Program-made: the position numbers and the translations under genes
In this document: positions 43,448 through 53,106 of the stretch, piece by piece
Layout of the letters: every line of letters starts with the position of its first letter
Numbering within the stretch: position 1 is the stretch's first letter
Notes under the pieces: model-generated
Database searches by the model: none
Told to the model about the DNA's origin: nothing
What the model saw: the letters and a program-made list of their open reading frames with translations, nothing else
Assembly (NCBI RefSeq): GCF_001580535.1
Contig: NZ_LHZA01000153.1
Location: forward strand, 1 to 64,000
Length of the DNA stretch: 64,000 nt
Direction: 5' to 3'
Origin: Acetobacter cerevisiae
Lineage (GTDB): Bacteria; Pseudomonadota; Alphaproteobacteria; Acetobacterales; Acetobacteraceae

Positions 43448-46042
43448 TTAACGACGTTTTTGCAACACTGCCAGCGCCGCAAACGGGCCTGTATTGTCCT
43501 GCCTGATCTGCCCGCGTGCCCGTGGACCGTTTTTGCGGCCTTTGCGTTCAGGGGCCGTTGGGCGGGGCGGTAAAAGCAGAACGGGTGTGGCGGGCCCGAA
43601 TTGTTTTTTGCTCAGAACGGACGCTTTCTGCACTCTTAATCCCAGATCCGTCAGCACCATCGGCAGGTCTGCCGCAGGCACACCCAGATGGGATGCCATG
43701 CCGGACTGGAGCGGACAGCCGCCGGAGCGGGTGGCAAGCTCAGAGAGAGTCTTGTGCGTCTCGTGTGCAATATCAAGCCGGATCAGGAAGTCAGCCGCAG
43801 AGTACCAGCCAATTTGCAGCAGCACGGCACGATCCTGCGCGGAGAGTTTGGTTTCGGGTGGCAGGCGGCAAGAGACCGCGCCTGGTTTGGGGAGCGGTGG
43901 CACGGGCTGGCCTGTATGGAGTTGCACCAGCAAGGCTCGGAGCGTCATGGGGCGTGGGCGCAGCAGTTGCGGGCAGAACAGAAGTCCATCCCCCAGACGC
44001 AGGCCCAGCTTGTGCAGGAAATGACTGTCTTTTTTGCTCAGCTGGCTATTTGCCGGGAACGTCATCACGCCGCCCTGTTCCGTCAGGCCATGTACCAGCC
44101 CGCGCAGGGTGGGTTTATCCGCCACGGCACGGGCCGCCCGGAAAAGGGGAGCGAGTGTGTTGTGCAGTGTGGACTCGACAAAGGCTGTCAGCCGCATGCG
44201 GATGCGTTCGCGGTGGGACGGCTCCAGAAACTCCGCTGTGGTGACATGCACGGCAGGCCGCAGTAGTTCCTCGCCTTTTTGAAGATGGCCGATGGCATCG
44301 CCAAACCAGAGCAGGGTGCCGGTGGTCGGGTCCAGCGTCAGGTTTTCATCCGGTGTTTGCAGGAATTGCGTTACACGGCGCGGGATCTCGCTCCGGGCGG
44401 CCCGACGGGCGGCGCGCATCAGCAAGGGCTGGTCGGATCGGGCTGCTTCCTGATCAGGGATAAAGGCAAAGCCCTGCATATGGCCAACGGCATGACCTTC
44501 CACGCTCACTTCCCCGGTGCGGGTAATGGCAGAAAGGAGGGGTTTGCTGTCCGCTTCCTCCAGTCTGCGGGCAAGACTGGTGGCGCGTTTGTCCACAAAA
44601 CGGGCAGCCAGACGTTCGTGCAGAAGGTCGGAGAGAGTGTCTTCAATTGTCCGGGTGCGGCTGCGCCAGAGCTGCGGGTTTTCCACCCAGTCCGCGCGCG
44701 TGGAGACATAGGCCCAAATGCGGATACCCATCAGCCGCTGCATCAGGGCGTCAATATCGCCCTCTGTGCGCTCCAGATTGGCCAGCCGTGGTTCCAGCCA
44801 GCTTGAGGGCAGATGGCCTTCCTTAACCAGCACGGTGAAAATCTGCGCGCACTGGCGGATGTGACTGTCTTCCCCAAGCTTGCGGAAATCGGGGATCTGA
44901 CAGACTTCCCACAGCAGACGAGTCCGGCCCGGTTCTTTGGTCAGGCTCTGGATAGCGGTGTCGCGCATCAACGCGCTGAGCACGATGATGTCTGACGCCG
45001 GTTCCGCTGCCCGCAGGCCGGGGTAGGGCGGCTTTTGGCACAGGCTGGCATACAGGGCGCGTGGGGACGAATAATCCAGAGCGCTGTTGCGCCAATAGAG
45101 ATGGTGAAGTGCCTCGAACTGATGATTTTCTACGGCCTCGGCAATGTTTTCCGGCAGCGGGGGGCAGTCGCCAGTCGTGCCAAAAGTGCCATCCTGCGCG
45201 CCGCGTCCGGCCCGGCCAGCAATCTGAGCCACTTCCGGGGCCGCGAGCATCCGGCGGCGGGAGCCATCAAACTTGAACAGCCCGGCAAAGGCGACATGCT
45301 GGATATCCATGTTCAGCCCCATGCCAATGGCATCTGTGGCTACAAGGTAATCCACTTCCCGCTTCTGGTAGAGTTCCACCTGCGCATTGCGCGTACGGGG
45401 GGAGAGCTGGCCCATGACCACGGCGCAGCCACCGCGCCTGCGCCGGATGGCCTCGGCAATGGCATACACATCTCCCGCGGAGAAAGCGACAATGGCGGAG
45501 CGGGGCGGCAGGCGGGAAAGGCGCGTAAAGCCGGTATAGCTCAGCTCTGACAGGCGCGGGCGGGCCTCAATCTCAATACTTCTGATGAGCGTACGGAGCA
45601 GAGGTGCGATGGTCTCGGCCCCCAGAAACAGGGTTTCGGCCTGCCCGCGTGCGTTTAATAGCCGGTCCGTAAACACGTGGCCGCGTTCGGGGTCTGCACA
45701 GAGCTGGATTTCATCCACGGCGATAAAGTCCACCGCCCGGTCCATCGGCATGGCTTCCACCGTGCAGGAAAACCAGCGGGCCCCTGAGGGGATGATTTTT
45801 TCTTCCCCGGTAATCAGCCCCACTGCGCGCACGCCTTTCAGCCGCACCATGCGTTCATAATTTTCCCGTGCCAGCAGGCGGAGCGGGAAGCCCATGATGC
45901 CCGAGGTGTGCGCCAGCATCCGCTCCAGCGCCAGATGGGTCTTGCCGGTGTTGGTCGGCCCCAGTACAGCGCGAACCGGAGCATCCTCAGTACTGGCGGG
46001 GGGCCTCAGGCGGCTGGCCTGGCGGCTTGGGGTATCCATCAT
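43448..46042 (-). CDS. SUV3-like superfamily 2 helicase (first of two in window)
   Basis: The protein is about 864 residues long. It has an SF2 helicase core of the mitochondrial SUV3 type: the P-loop in VLGPTNTGKTHLALERML (about 28-35), DEIQ in IAVDEIQLC, ATDAIGMGLNMDIQ and QIAGRAGRG. A long C-terminal region ends with a basic Pro/Arg-rich tail. SUV3 helicases unwind RNA for degradation in mitochondria; the bacterial relatives are little studied. I start at ATG 46042 (46039 is equally possible, AGG just upstream), since the longer ORF to 46222 would run into the divergent pepA. Its neighbour fdxA lies downstream on the same strand. Confidence 0.88.
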   Translation of the reverse strand: MMDTPSRQASRLRPPASTEDAPVRAVLGPTNTGKTHLALERMLAHTSGIMGFPLRLLARENYERMVRLKGVRAVGLITGEEKIIPSGARWFSCTVEAMPMDRAVDFIAVDEIQLCADPERGHVFTDRLLNARGQAETLFLGAETIAPLLRTLIRSIEIEARPRLSELSYTGFTRLSRLPPRSAIVAFSAGDVYAIAEAIRRRRGGCAVVMGQLSPRTRNAQVELYQKREVDYLVATDAIGMGLNMDIQHVAFAGLFKFDGSRRRMLAAPEVAQIAGRAGRGAQDGTFGTTGDCPPLPENIAEAVENHQFEALHHLYWRNSALDYSSPRALYASLCQKPPYPGLRAAEPASDIIVLSALMRDTAIQSLTKEPGRTRLLWEVCQIPDFRKLGEDSHIRQCAQIFTVLVKEGHLPSSWLEPRLANLERTEGDIDALMQRLMGIRIWAYVSTRADWVENPQLWRSRTRTIEDTLSDLLHERLAARFVDKRATSLARRLEEADSKPLLSAITRTGEVSVEGHAVGHMQGFAFIPDQEAARSDQPLLMRAARRAARSEIPRRVTQFLQTPDENLTLDPTTGTLLWFGDAIGHLQKGEELLRPAVHVTTAEFLEPSHRERIRMRLTAFVESTLHNTLAPLFRAARAVADKPTLRGLVHGLTEQGGVMTFPANSQLSKKDSHFLHKLGLRLGDGLLFCPQLLRPRPMTLRALLVQLHTGQPVPPLPKPGAVSCRLPPETKLSAQDRAVLLQIGWYSAADFLIRLDIAHETHKTLSELATRSGGCPLQSGMASHLGVPAADLPMVLTDLGLRVQKASVLSKKQFGPATPVLLLPPRPTAPERKGRKNGPRARGQIRQDNTGPFAALAVLQKRR

Positions 46043-46148
46043 CCTGCCATGGTCCGCTGGTATGCGTTCAAAAGCAACCCGTTCCCTTCTGCGGGGGCAT
46101 TGCGCCGAGGGGGTTCCCGGCGCAGGTTTGAGTAAGGAGGAACTGTCC

Positions 46149-47594
46149 ATGTCCGTTCGTGAACCAGACTGTCTCGTCGTATCCCGTAGCCGCCGTAAGG
46201 CAGGGGAAAAAGCCACGCGCACCGTGCAGGGCGTGCGTGGGGCTGACCCGAAGGCTCTTGCCTCCCTGCTGGGGGCAGAAGGCGCCGCTTTTGCACAGGC
46301 CTGTGGCTTTACCGGTAAGCCGGGCCAGCTGGTGCTGGTGCCGGATGCCAGCGGCGCACCGATAGGGCTGTTTGGCGTGCCGGAAAAAGGGCAGCGCGAC
46401 CCGTATCTGTTTGGCGCTCTGGCGCAGGATCTGCCGGACGGAGACTGGGACGTAAACGTGCCCGCCGATATTGCGCGGGATGATGTGATTCTGGGCTTCT
46501 GTCTGGGGGCCTATCAGTTTTCCCTGAAGTCTGCCGGGAAGGCCGCAAAGCATGCGGGGCCGCGTCTGGTGGTGACTGCCGCTGAGCAGAAAGGGATGGC
46601 CGTTGAGACGGCACGCTCTGTCTGGCTGGCGCGGGATCTGATCAATACGCCCGCCAATCTGCTTGGGCCGTCTGAACTTGCCAAGGCCGCCCGCGAGGCG
46701 CTGACGCCGTTTGGCGCGGACGTGGAGATCATCAAGGGCACTGCGCTGGACAAGGCCTACCCCTTGCTGGCGCATGTGGGCAATGGTTCCGATCGCGGGC
46801 CGCGTGTGGCGCTTGCGCGCTGGAAAGGGAGCAAGGCCGGGAAATCCGCGCCGCTGCTGTCTCTCGTCGGGAAAGGCGTGTGCTTTGATTCCGGCGGGTA
46901 TGACCTCAAGCCGTCCTCCGGGATGCTGCGGATGAAGAAAGACATGGGTGGGGCGGCGAGCGTGCTGGCGCTGGCCCGTCTGATTATGACGCAGGATCTG
47001 CCGGTGCGGCTGGAAGTCCGGCTGGGGTGCGTGGAAAACAGTGTCTCCGGCCACGCTATGCGACCGCTGGATGTGGTGAAGAGCCGCGCAGGCCTGACGG
47101 TGGAAATCGGCAACACGGATGCGGAAGGCCGGCTGGTACTGTGTGACCTGCTGAGCGAAGCCGGTGAACATACCCCGGACCTGCTGATGGACATCGCCAC
47201 CCTGACCGGTGCTGCCCGCGTGGCGCTGGGGCCGGATCTGCCTGCCTTGTTCAGTAATGATGAGGGTGTAGCGCAGTCCATTCTGGCCGCCGGGCAGCGG
47301 CAGGCTGACCCGCTCTGGCGTTTGCCTTTATGGCAGGGTTACGCCGGATGGCTGAAAAGCCCGGTTGCTGACCTTAACAATATTTCCTCCAGACCTATGG
47401 CCGGGGCAGTAACAGCGGGACTGTTTCTTGAGCGTTTTGTAAATGCTGGCCAGCGGTGGGCGCATATCGACAGCTATGCATGGAATGATAGCGGCAGGCC
47501 CGGACGGCCTGAAGGCGGGGATTCTCCTGGGATTCGCGCACTTTTCGACGCGGTGTGTAAAATTTTTGAGACAAAACCCGGCGCGATGTCGTAA
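46149..47594 (+). CDS. M17 family leucyl aminopeptidase (PepA-like)
   Basis: The protein has 481 residues. The metal-binding C-terminal domain is recognisable by GKGVCFDSGGYDLKPSSGM, MKKDMGGAASVLALA and NTDAEGRLVLCDLL, which contain the Lys, Asp and Glu residues that hold two metal ions. The N-terminal macro-type domain is less conserved. AAGGAGG lies 8 nt before the ATG at 46149. It cleaves N-terminal residues from peptides in the cytoplasm. It is divergent from the helicase gene. Confidence 0.93.
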   Translation: MSVREPDCLVVSRSRRKAGEKATRTVQGVRGADPKALASLLGAEGAAFAQACGFTGKPGQLVLVPDASGAPIGLFGVPEKGQRDPYLFGALAQDLPDGDWDVNVPADIARDDVILGFCLGAYQFSLKSAGKAAKHAGPRLVVTAAEQKGMAVETARSVWLARDLINTPANLLGPSELAKAAREALTPFGADVEIIKGTALDKAYPLLAHVGNGSDRGPRVALARWKGSKAGKSAPLLSLVGKGVCFDSGGYDLKPSSGMLRMKKDMGGAASVLALARLIMTQDLPVRLEVRLGCVENSVSGHAMRPLDVVKSRAGLTVEIGNTDAEGRLVLCDLLSEAGEHTPDLLMDIATLTGAARVALGPDLPALFSNDEGVAQSILAAGQRQADPLWRLPLWQGYAGWLKSPVADLNNISSRPMAGAVTAGLFLERFVNAGQRWAHIDSYAWNDSGRPGRPEGGDSPGIRALFDAVCKIFETKPGAMS

Positions 47595-47753
47595 AGAAAT
47601 GTCACATTCCTGGAACTATTTTTAGAGTACAGGTTTTAAACATGTACACCGGCTCCTATATAGGCCTCACCAAGTATGCCGGAAGTAAAAATGAAAAAGC
47701 CGAAAGCTGACCGCAAGGGCAGTGATTGGACCTTTGGAAAGGACTAGAATCTG

Positions 47754-48167
47754 ATGGCACAGACTGCCGCCAAAGCCGAAGAGCTGGTTAAAACTCTTCG
47801 CGATACCATCGTCTCGCTGGTGCGTGGCGAAGGCCCTGATCTCTCTGCAAGACAGCTTGCGGTTTTCCTGACCTGCTATCTTGATGAGTCCGGTCACACC
47901 GTGCGTGGTCTGGCTTCCAGCCTGAACGTCTCCAAGCCCGCCATTACGCGTGCGCTCGACCGTCTGGGTGAGCTGGATCTGGCCCGCCGTAAGGTTGACC
48001 CGCTGGATCGCCGCTCCGTTCTGGTGCAGCGCACCCCCAAAGGTGCGGCTTACCTGAAGGAAATCCGCTCCATCATGGGTGAAGCGGCTGATGAGGAAGC
48101 CAAAAAGGTGCGTCAGGAAGACAAGCCTGTGCGTCGCGCCACGCTGCGTCGCGTCGCGGCAGCCTGA
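47754..48167 (+). CDS. MarR-type winged-helix transcriptional regulator
   Basis: The protein has 137 residues. A winged helix-turn-helix runs from about 28 to 105: LSARQLAVFLTCYLDESGHTV, then the recognition segment RGLASSLNVSKPAITRALDRL, and the wing around RRKVDPLDRRSVLVQRTPKG, with the D-R-R of the MarR wing. The C-terminus is basic (RRATLRRVAAA), which is not typical of all MarR proteins and may add nonspecific DNA binding. It could regulate the exported protein gene that follows; no operator was identified. The region between pepA and this gene (159 nt) holds no other gene. Confidence 0.85.
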   Translation: MAQTAAKAEELVKTLRDTIVSLVRGEGPDLSARQLAVFLTCYLDESGHTVRGLASSLNVSKPAITRALDRLGELDLARRKVDPLDRRSVLVQRTPKGAAYLKEIRSIMGEAADEEAKKVRQEDKPVRRATLRRVAAA

Positions 48168-48177
48168 AGACTTTATC

Positions 48178-48220
48178 GGCCTGTCCGTCGATTCTTTTTT
48201 GCAGAAACGACAGACAGGCC
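48178..48220 (+). terminator. Hairpin after the MarR-type gene
   Basis: GGCCTGTC-C-GTCG (48178-48190) pairs with CGAC-A-GACAGGCC (48208-48220), twelve pairs with one mismatch. TGTTCTTAG follows. A T-run sits in the loop and not after the stem, so the call as terminator is moderate. Confidence 0.5.
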
Positions 48221-48337
48221 TGTTCTTAGAAACTTTTATCTGTATCGGGCGTTTTTTTCTCAGCGCTTCCCAAACGCCTCCGGCTTTCTGCCGCAGGGGG
48301 ATATGGGAAGAGAAACAAAGAGATAAGGAACGTTCCA

Positions 48338-48787
48338 ATGCGGTTTGCTTCTGTTGCCGCTGTGGCGGCACTGGCGTTTTCTCCCATCAGTATGATGCCT
48401 GCGGCTCATGCTGCTGATGCGATGGGTTCGCCCACCGGAAAAATCACCCTGAGTGCTAAATCCGCTGACGTTGGAGTGGGCTATACGTGGGGTGATGGCA
48501 GGCTGACCTATGGTGGCCACACCTACAAATTCTCTGTGACGGGCGGCACGATTGCGGCGGTTGGTTTCTCCACCATCGAAGGCAACGGCACCGTTTACAA
48601 CCTGCACCGCGTGCAGGATTTTGATGGCACCTACGGCGCAGCCCATGGGGAAGCGACCCTTGGGAGCGGCCTTGGCGGGTTGGTGCTGGAGAACAAGAAC
48701 GGCGTCCGGATTAAAATCGAGACAGCCACCAAAGGGGCACGTCTGGCCAGCTCTGCTGAAGGCCTGACCCTGAAGCTTGAAAAATAA
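48338..48787 (+). CDS. Small exported protein of unknown function
   Basis: The predicted protein has 149 residues. A clear Sec signal peptide has a likely cleavage after AHA (residue 25). The mature part is Gly- and Thr-rich and predicted to be mostly beta strand, with GVGYTWGDGRLTYGGHTYKF, then a repeat-like pattern VYNLHRVQDFDGTYGAAHGE, GGLVLENKNGVRIKI and TKGARLASSAEGLTLKL. The style recalls the EipA/SYLF-like envelope proteins of alphaproteobacteria, but I cannot assign the family. No Cys is present in the mature part. A ribosome-like AAGGAACG lies before the ATG. It is the gene after the MarR-type regulator. Confidence 0.8.
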   Translation: MRFASVAAVAALAFSPISMMPAAHAADAMGSPTGKITLSAKSADVGVGYTWGDGRLTYGGHTYKFSVTGGTIAAVGFSTIEGNGTVYNLHRVQDFDGTYGAAHGEATLGSGLGGLVLENKNGVRIKIETATKGARLASSAEGLTLKLEK

Positions 48788-48813
48788 GAGCCTGACGCCA
48801 GAAAATGCGTCGC

Positions 48814-49857
48814 TTACCAGGGGCCGACCGGGTGGCGGCGCGTTCGCAGGACGGCGAGACCTGTCCAGAGGAGCTGGGGCGCCAGAAGCAGCCCCAGCGC
48901 ACTGATAAAGCCGGGGACAAAGGCCATGGGCGCGACCCACCAGGCAACCCCGGCTCCCCACACCACAAATCCCCATTCCGCCAGTGTGATCAGCGCAGCA
49001 TTGATGCCGCTGCGGTGGAGCACCTGATACAGATGCCCCCGATGCGCCTGCACCAGAGAATGTCCGGCAAGTTTGCGGCGGACCAGCGTGAACAGCACAT
49101 CATAAATCAGCGGAAAAAGCAGGCACGGCCCCAGCACCCATCCGGAAGGCTGGGACGTTGCGTGGGCCACATGCAGGGCCGCCGCTCCGGCCAGAAGTCC
49201 ACAGCTCTGGCTCCCGACATCCCCCAGAAAAATACGGGCCTTGGGGTAATTGAAGGGCAGGAAGCCGCACAGGCAGGCGCACAGCAGCAGCGCAGGCCAG
49301 AACAGGTCCGACACGCCAAAGGCCGGGCCGACCAGCGCGAGAATGCCACACCCTACGGCCAGAGAGCCGGAAATCAGGCCGTTCAGCCCATCCATGAAGT
49401 TGATAGCGTTGGTGATGAACACCAGCCAGAGGACGGAAATTACTGCTCCGGCCACCGCGCCACCCCATGCCAAAGGCAGCGGCAGGCTGGTGCCGCCAGC
49501 GACCACCAGAACAGCCGCCAGACACTGAGCCGCAAATTTGATGGACGGCGGCCACTGATACAGGTCATCCAGCCAGGATACGCCTGCCAGCAACGCGGTG
49601 GCGAGCGCCGTCATTAGCACGGGCGCACTCAGGATCGGCAGGCCTGTTACCCCCTGCAAAATGGGAAACAGCACAAAAAATGTGGCCATCACGCCCACAC
49701 CACCGCCTTTGGGGGTTGGGGCTTCATGCGCGCTTCTGTGGCCCGGATGGTCCAGAACCGCCACGCGGATCATCATCCTCACCAGAAAATTGGCGAAAAA
49801 TACTGCGCTGAACAGGCAGAAAACCGCCAGAAAAAGAGAAGAAGGGACGGTGGGCAT
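48814..49857 (-). CDS. Polyprenyl-phosphate sugar-1-phosphate transferase (WecA/WbpL type)
   Basis: The protein has 347 residues and about 10 to 11 membrane helices. It is a MraY/WecA superfamily member: HEAPTPKGGGVGVM, the DD motif in VSWLDDLYQWPP, NAINFMDGLNGL and FLGDVGSQSCG, with the cytoplasmic loop HRGHLYQVLHR. It transfers a HexNAc-1-phosphate to undecaprenyl phosphate to start a surface glycan. The start at 49857 opens the first membrane helix; the longer ORF overlaps the divergent gene. The neighbouring dehydratase and aminotransferase suggest a WbpL-like enzyme using a modified HexNAc. That is inferred from context. Confidence 0.9.
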   Translation of the reverse strand: MPTVPSSLFLAVFCLFSAVFFANFLVRMMIRVAVLDHPGHRSAHEAPTPKGGGVGVMATFFVLFPILQGVTGLPILSAPVLMTALATALLAGVSWLDDLYQWPPSIKFAAQCLAAVLVVAGGTSLPLPLAWGGAVAGAVISVLWLVFITNAINFMDGLNGLISGSLAVGCGILALVGPAFGVSDLFWPALLLCACLCGFLPFNYPKARIFLGDVGSQSCGLLAGAAALHVAHATSQPSGWVLGPCLLFPLIYDVLFTLVRRKLAGHSLVQAHRGHLYQVLHRSGINAALITLAEWGFVVWGAGVAWWVAPMAFVPGFISALGLLLAPQLLWTGLAVLRTRRHPVGPW

Positions 49858-49916
49858 GGTCTCGTCTGGTTGTGCTGCTTCTAGGATGGCAGGTGCTAGG
49901 CTATAGGTGCAAGGTA

Positions 49917-51956
49917 ATGGCACTGCAACGCTCTGAGTCTCTGCACCGTAGCCCCCGGCTGCGCCCGCTCAACAGAATCATGGTCAACATCCTGCTGGAC
50001 GGGATGCTGGCGGCTCTGGCTGCGCCGTTTGCACGGTGGCTGGCCGCGCCGCAGGATGGGCTTTTGCACCCGCTGTGGTTTCTGGCCAGTGGGGCAATTA
50101 CGCTGGTGGTCAGTGGCCTGCCTTTCAGAATGCCGCAGCAATACTGGCGGTTTTCCGGGGTTTCGGATCTGTTGGGTATTGCCGGTGCCTCAGTAGCGAG
50201 TTCGGTTCTCTTTTCTGTCGGGCTGGTGTGGGCCGGCTTCCGGCTGCCCAGCCCGACCTTTCCCATTATCTACGCGCTGGTGCTGCTCATCATGCTGGGG
50301 GGCCTGCGTATAGGCTACCGGCTGGCGCATCGTCTGGCGGCCCGCAAGGCGGACCAGCGGCGGGTGGTGCTGGTCGGGGTGGATACGGAGGCAGACCTGT
50401 ATCTGCGCGCTCTGGAGCGTAATCCGGCGGCCGGCATCCGTGTGGTGGGGATGGTCGCACTCGGCACGCATCAGGCAGGCCGTAGACTGCATAATGTGCC
50501 GATCCTTGGACATGTAAACGATATTGAGGCGATACTGGACCGGCTGGAAAAAGCCGGAACACTCCCCGAGTCGCTGGTGGTGACGAGCCCGTCCTTTCGT
50601 GGGGCGGCGCTGACAAAAGTGCTGGATGCGGGCGCGGTGCATGGCATTTCCGTACTCCGCACCCCGGCTCTGACAGACCTGACTCCGGCGGAACGGGTGG
50701 AACTGCGTCCCGTGCCGATTGAAGATCTGCTCAACCGCCCGCAGGTGCCGCTGGACCGGGCTGGCATGGAGCGCCTTGTTGGCCATAAAACTGTGCTGGT
50801 GACGGGTGCTGGCGGCAGCATCGGGTCCGAACTGGTGCGGCAGATTGCCATGCTGGAGCCGGACCGTCTGATCCTGCTGGACCATGGCGAGTTTGAACTC
50901 TGGCAGATTGAAACAGAACTCGCCGAATGGGCCCCCCACGTCCCGCGTGAGGTTGTGGTGGCGGATGTGCGGGATGAATCCCGGATTGAAGAGGTGATGG
51001 CGCGGTTCCGGCCGGAACTGGTGTTCCATGCCGCCGCCCTCAAGCATGTGCCGATTGTGGAAGCCAACCCGGCTGAAGGCCTGCTGACCAACGTGCACGG
51101 TACCCGCGTGGTGGCCGATGCCGCCGCCCGTAACGGCGCGCGGGCCATGGTGGTGATCTCGACCGACAAGGCCGTGAACCCTTCCAGCCTGATGGGCGCG
51201 GCCAAACGGGCTGCGGAGATGTATTGTCAGGCGCTGGATATCAAGGCCCGCACCTCTGGCAACCCAAATGCCATGCGCTGCATTACCGTGCGGTTTGGCA
51301 ATGTGCTGGGCTCTACCGGCTCAGTTGTGCCGCTGTTCCGGCGGCAGCTTGAGCGGGGCGGCCCGCTGACGGTCACGCACCCGGAAATGCGTCGCTATTT
51401 CATGACCGTGCCGGAAGCCGTCGGGCTGGTCCTGCAGGCCAGTGTGCGGGGTACCTGCGGTGTGGATGGCTCCGGCACGGATGCCCTGCTGCGGGATGGC
51501 GGGATTTTTGTGCTGGATATGGGCGAGCCGGTGAAAATTGTGGACCTCGCCCGCCAGATGATCCGCCTTGCCGGACTGCGCCCGGAAGAGGATGTGGGCA
51601 TCCGCTTTACCGGCCTGCGTCCGGGCGAAAAACTCTATGAAGAACTGTTTCACGGACGAGAAGCCCCGGTGCCCACGGATGCACCGGGCCTGCTGATGGC
51701 CACCCCCCGCGTGGTGGACCTGACGGACGTGACGCAGGCGGTGGACCAGATTGCAGCCTGTGCGCGCAAAGGGGAGGTGAAGGCAGCCCTGCGCATTCTG
51801 TCATTGCTGGTGCCGGAATTCGATCATAACCCCACAGGAGAAGTGCGGTCTGTTGCACCGCCGGGTGCGGCAGAGGCCGCAGCGCGCTCCGGGGCGATAC
51901 AGACCAGAGGCCCGGACAAGGGGCCGGATGGCAGCAGGAAACAGGTGGCATCATGA
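49917..51956 (+). CDS. Nucleoside-diphosphate sugar 4,6-dehydratase (CapD/WbpM/PglF type)
   Basis: The protein has 679 residues. Four N-terminal membrane helices (about 20-135) are followed by a CoA-binding-like Rossmann domain and then an SDR catalytic domain. The latter has the NAD motif VLVTGAGGSIGSELVRQ near 292-305 and ISTDKAVNPSSLMGAAKR, where Met replaces the classical catalytic Tyr, as in WbpM/FlaA1. In relatives it converts UDP-GlcNAc to the 4-keto-6-deoxy sugar. The start at 49917 is uncertain, with AAGG too close. The stop overlaps the aminotransferase start by 4 nt (ATGA). Confidence 0.93.
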   Translation: MALQRSESLHRSPRLRPLNRIMVNILLDGMLAALAAPFARWLAAPQDGLLHPLWFLASGAITLVVSGLPFRMPQQYWRFSGVSDLLGIAGASVASSVLFSVGLVWAGFRLPSPTFPIIYALVLLIMLGGLRIGYRLAHRLAARKADQRRVVLVGVDTEADLYLRALERNPAAGIRVVGMVALGTHQAGRRLHNVPILGHVNDIEAILDRLEKAGTLPESLVVTSPSFRGAALTKVLDAGAVHGISVLRTPALTDLTPAERVELRPVPIEDLLNRPQVPLDRAGMERLVGHKTVLVTGAGGSIGSELVRQIAMLEPDRLILLDHGEFELWQIETELAEWAPHVPREVVVADVRDESRIEEVMARFRPELVFHAAALKHVPIVEANPAEGLLTNVHGTRVVADAAARNGARAMVVISTDKAVNPSSLMGAAKRAAEMYCQALDIKARTSGNPNAMRCITVRFGNVLGSTGSVVPLFRRQLERGGPLTVTHPEMRRYFMTVPEAVGLVLQASVRGTCGVDGSGTDALLRDGGIFVLDMGEPVKIVDLARQMIRLAGLRPEEDVGIRFTGLRPGEKLYEELFHGREAPVPTDAPGLLMATPRVVDLTDVTQAVDQIAACARKGEVKAALRILSLLVPEFDHNPTGEVRSVAPPGAAEAAARSGAIQTRGPDKGPDGSRKQVAS

Positions 51957-53092
51957 CCGATAAGACAGCAGACAAACCGATTGCGTTTCTTGATCTTCCT
52001 GCACAGCAGAAGCGTCTGGGCCCGGCCCTGCGCGCCCGTGTGGATGCGGTGCTGGACCATTGCCGCTTTGTGATGGGCCCGGAAGTGGCTGAACTGGAAC
52101 AGCGTCTGGCTGACTGGTGTGGCGCGAAGGAATGCGTCGGCGTTTCCTCCGGCACGGATGCGTTGCAGATTGTCATGATGGCCGAAGGGATTGGCCGGGG
52201 GGACGCCGTGTTCCTGCCCGCTTTTACCTACACCGCCACAGCGGAAGTCCCGCTGGTGCTGGGGGCGACCCCGGTTTTTGTGGATGTAGACCCCAACACC
52301 TTCCAGATTGACCCGGACCATCTGCGCACCCGTATTCGCGCCGTGAGGGACGCCGGCAAGCTGGCGGCCCGCGCCATTGTGGGGGTCGATCTGTTCGGCC
52401 AGCCTGCGCCGTGGCCTGAACTACGCAAGATTGCGGAAGAAGAAGGCCTGTTCCTGCTGGCGGACTGCGCGCAGTCCTTCGGCGCGGATATGGACGGCAA
52501 ACCGCTGGGGCGGGAAGCAACAGCCACTACGTTGTCCTTCTTCCCTTCCAAACCGCTGGGCGGTTACGGGGATGGCGGGGCTATTCTGACGGATGACCCG
52601 GAACGCGCTGCACTCTATCGGTCCCTCCGCACCCACGGGGAAGGTGGCACGCGGTATGAGGTGCTGCGCACCGGCATGAACGGGCGTCTGGACACCTTGC
52701 AGGCTGCGGTCCTGCTGGCCAAGCTGGATGGGTTCAAAGAAGAGCTCGACCGGCGTGACGCGATTGCGCAGGCCTATGACGCAGGCCTTGCGGATGTGGT
52801 GCAGGTGCCTGTGCGGGTGCCAAACAGCAAGAGCGCATGGGCTATTTATGCTATTCTGCTGAAAGACCCGGCAGAGCGCGCCCCGCTTCAGGCGCGCCTG
52901 AAAGAACGGGGTGTGCCCTCCGCTATTTATTATCCGCTGCCGCTGCATAAGCAGCCGGCTTATCGGGACCATCATGACGGCACGGCATTGCCGGTGTCGG
53001 AAGATCTGGCACAGCGTATTCTGGCACTTCCCATTCACCCGGAACTGACTGATGATGATGTCGCCCGCGTGATTGCGGCGGTGCGCGGTTAA
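51953..53092 (+). CDS. DegT/DnrJ/EryC1/StrS family sugar aminotransferase
   Basis: The protein has 379 residues and is a PLP-dependent enzyme of the DegT family. The PLP Lys is in SFFPSKPLGGYGDGGA (Lys about 199). VGVSSGTDALQIVMMAEGIG is the phosphate-binding region, and DCAQSFGADMDGK is typical. In WbpE/PglE-like enzymes it aminates C4 or C3 of a keto sugar nucleotide. It overlaps the dehydratase gene by 4 nt, so the two very likely act in succession. Whether the product is a 4-amino or 3-amino sugar is not decided here. Confidence 0.94.
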   Translation: MTDKTADKPIAFLDLPAQQKRLGPALRARVDAVLDHCRFVMGPEVAELEQRLADWCGAKECVGVSSGTDALQIVMMAEGIGRGDAVFLPAFTYTATAEVPLVLGATPVFVDVDPNTFQIDPDHLRTRIRAVRDAGKLAARAIVGVDLFGQPAPWPELRKIAEEEGLFLLADCAQSFGADMDGKPLGREATATTLSFFPSKPLGGYGDGGAILTDDPERAALYRSLRTHGEGGTRYEVLRTGMNGRLDTLQAAVLLAKLDGFKEELDRRDAIAQAYDAGLADVVQVPVRVPNSKSAWAIYAILLKDPAERAPLQARLKERGVPSAIYYPLPLHKQPAYRDHHDGTALPVSEDLAQRILALPIHPELTDDDVARVIAAVRG

Positions 53093-53106
53093 GGAGAGTT
53101 AGGGGA

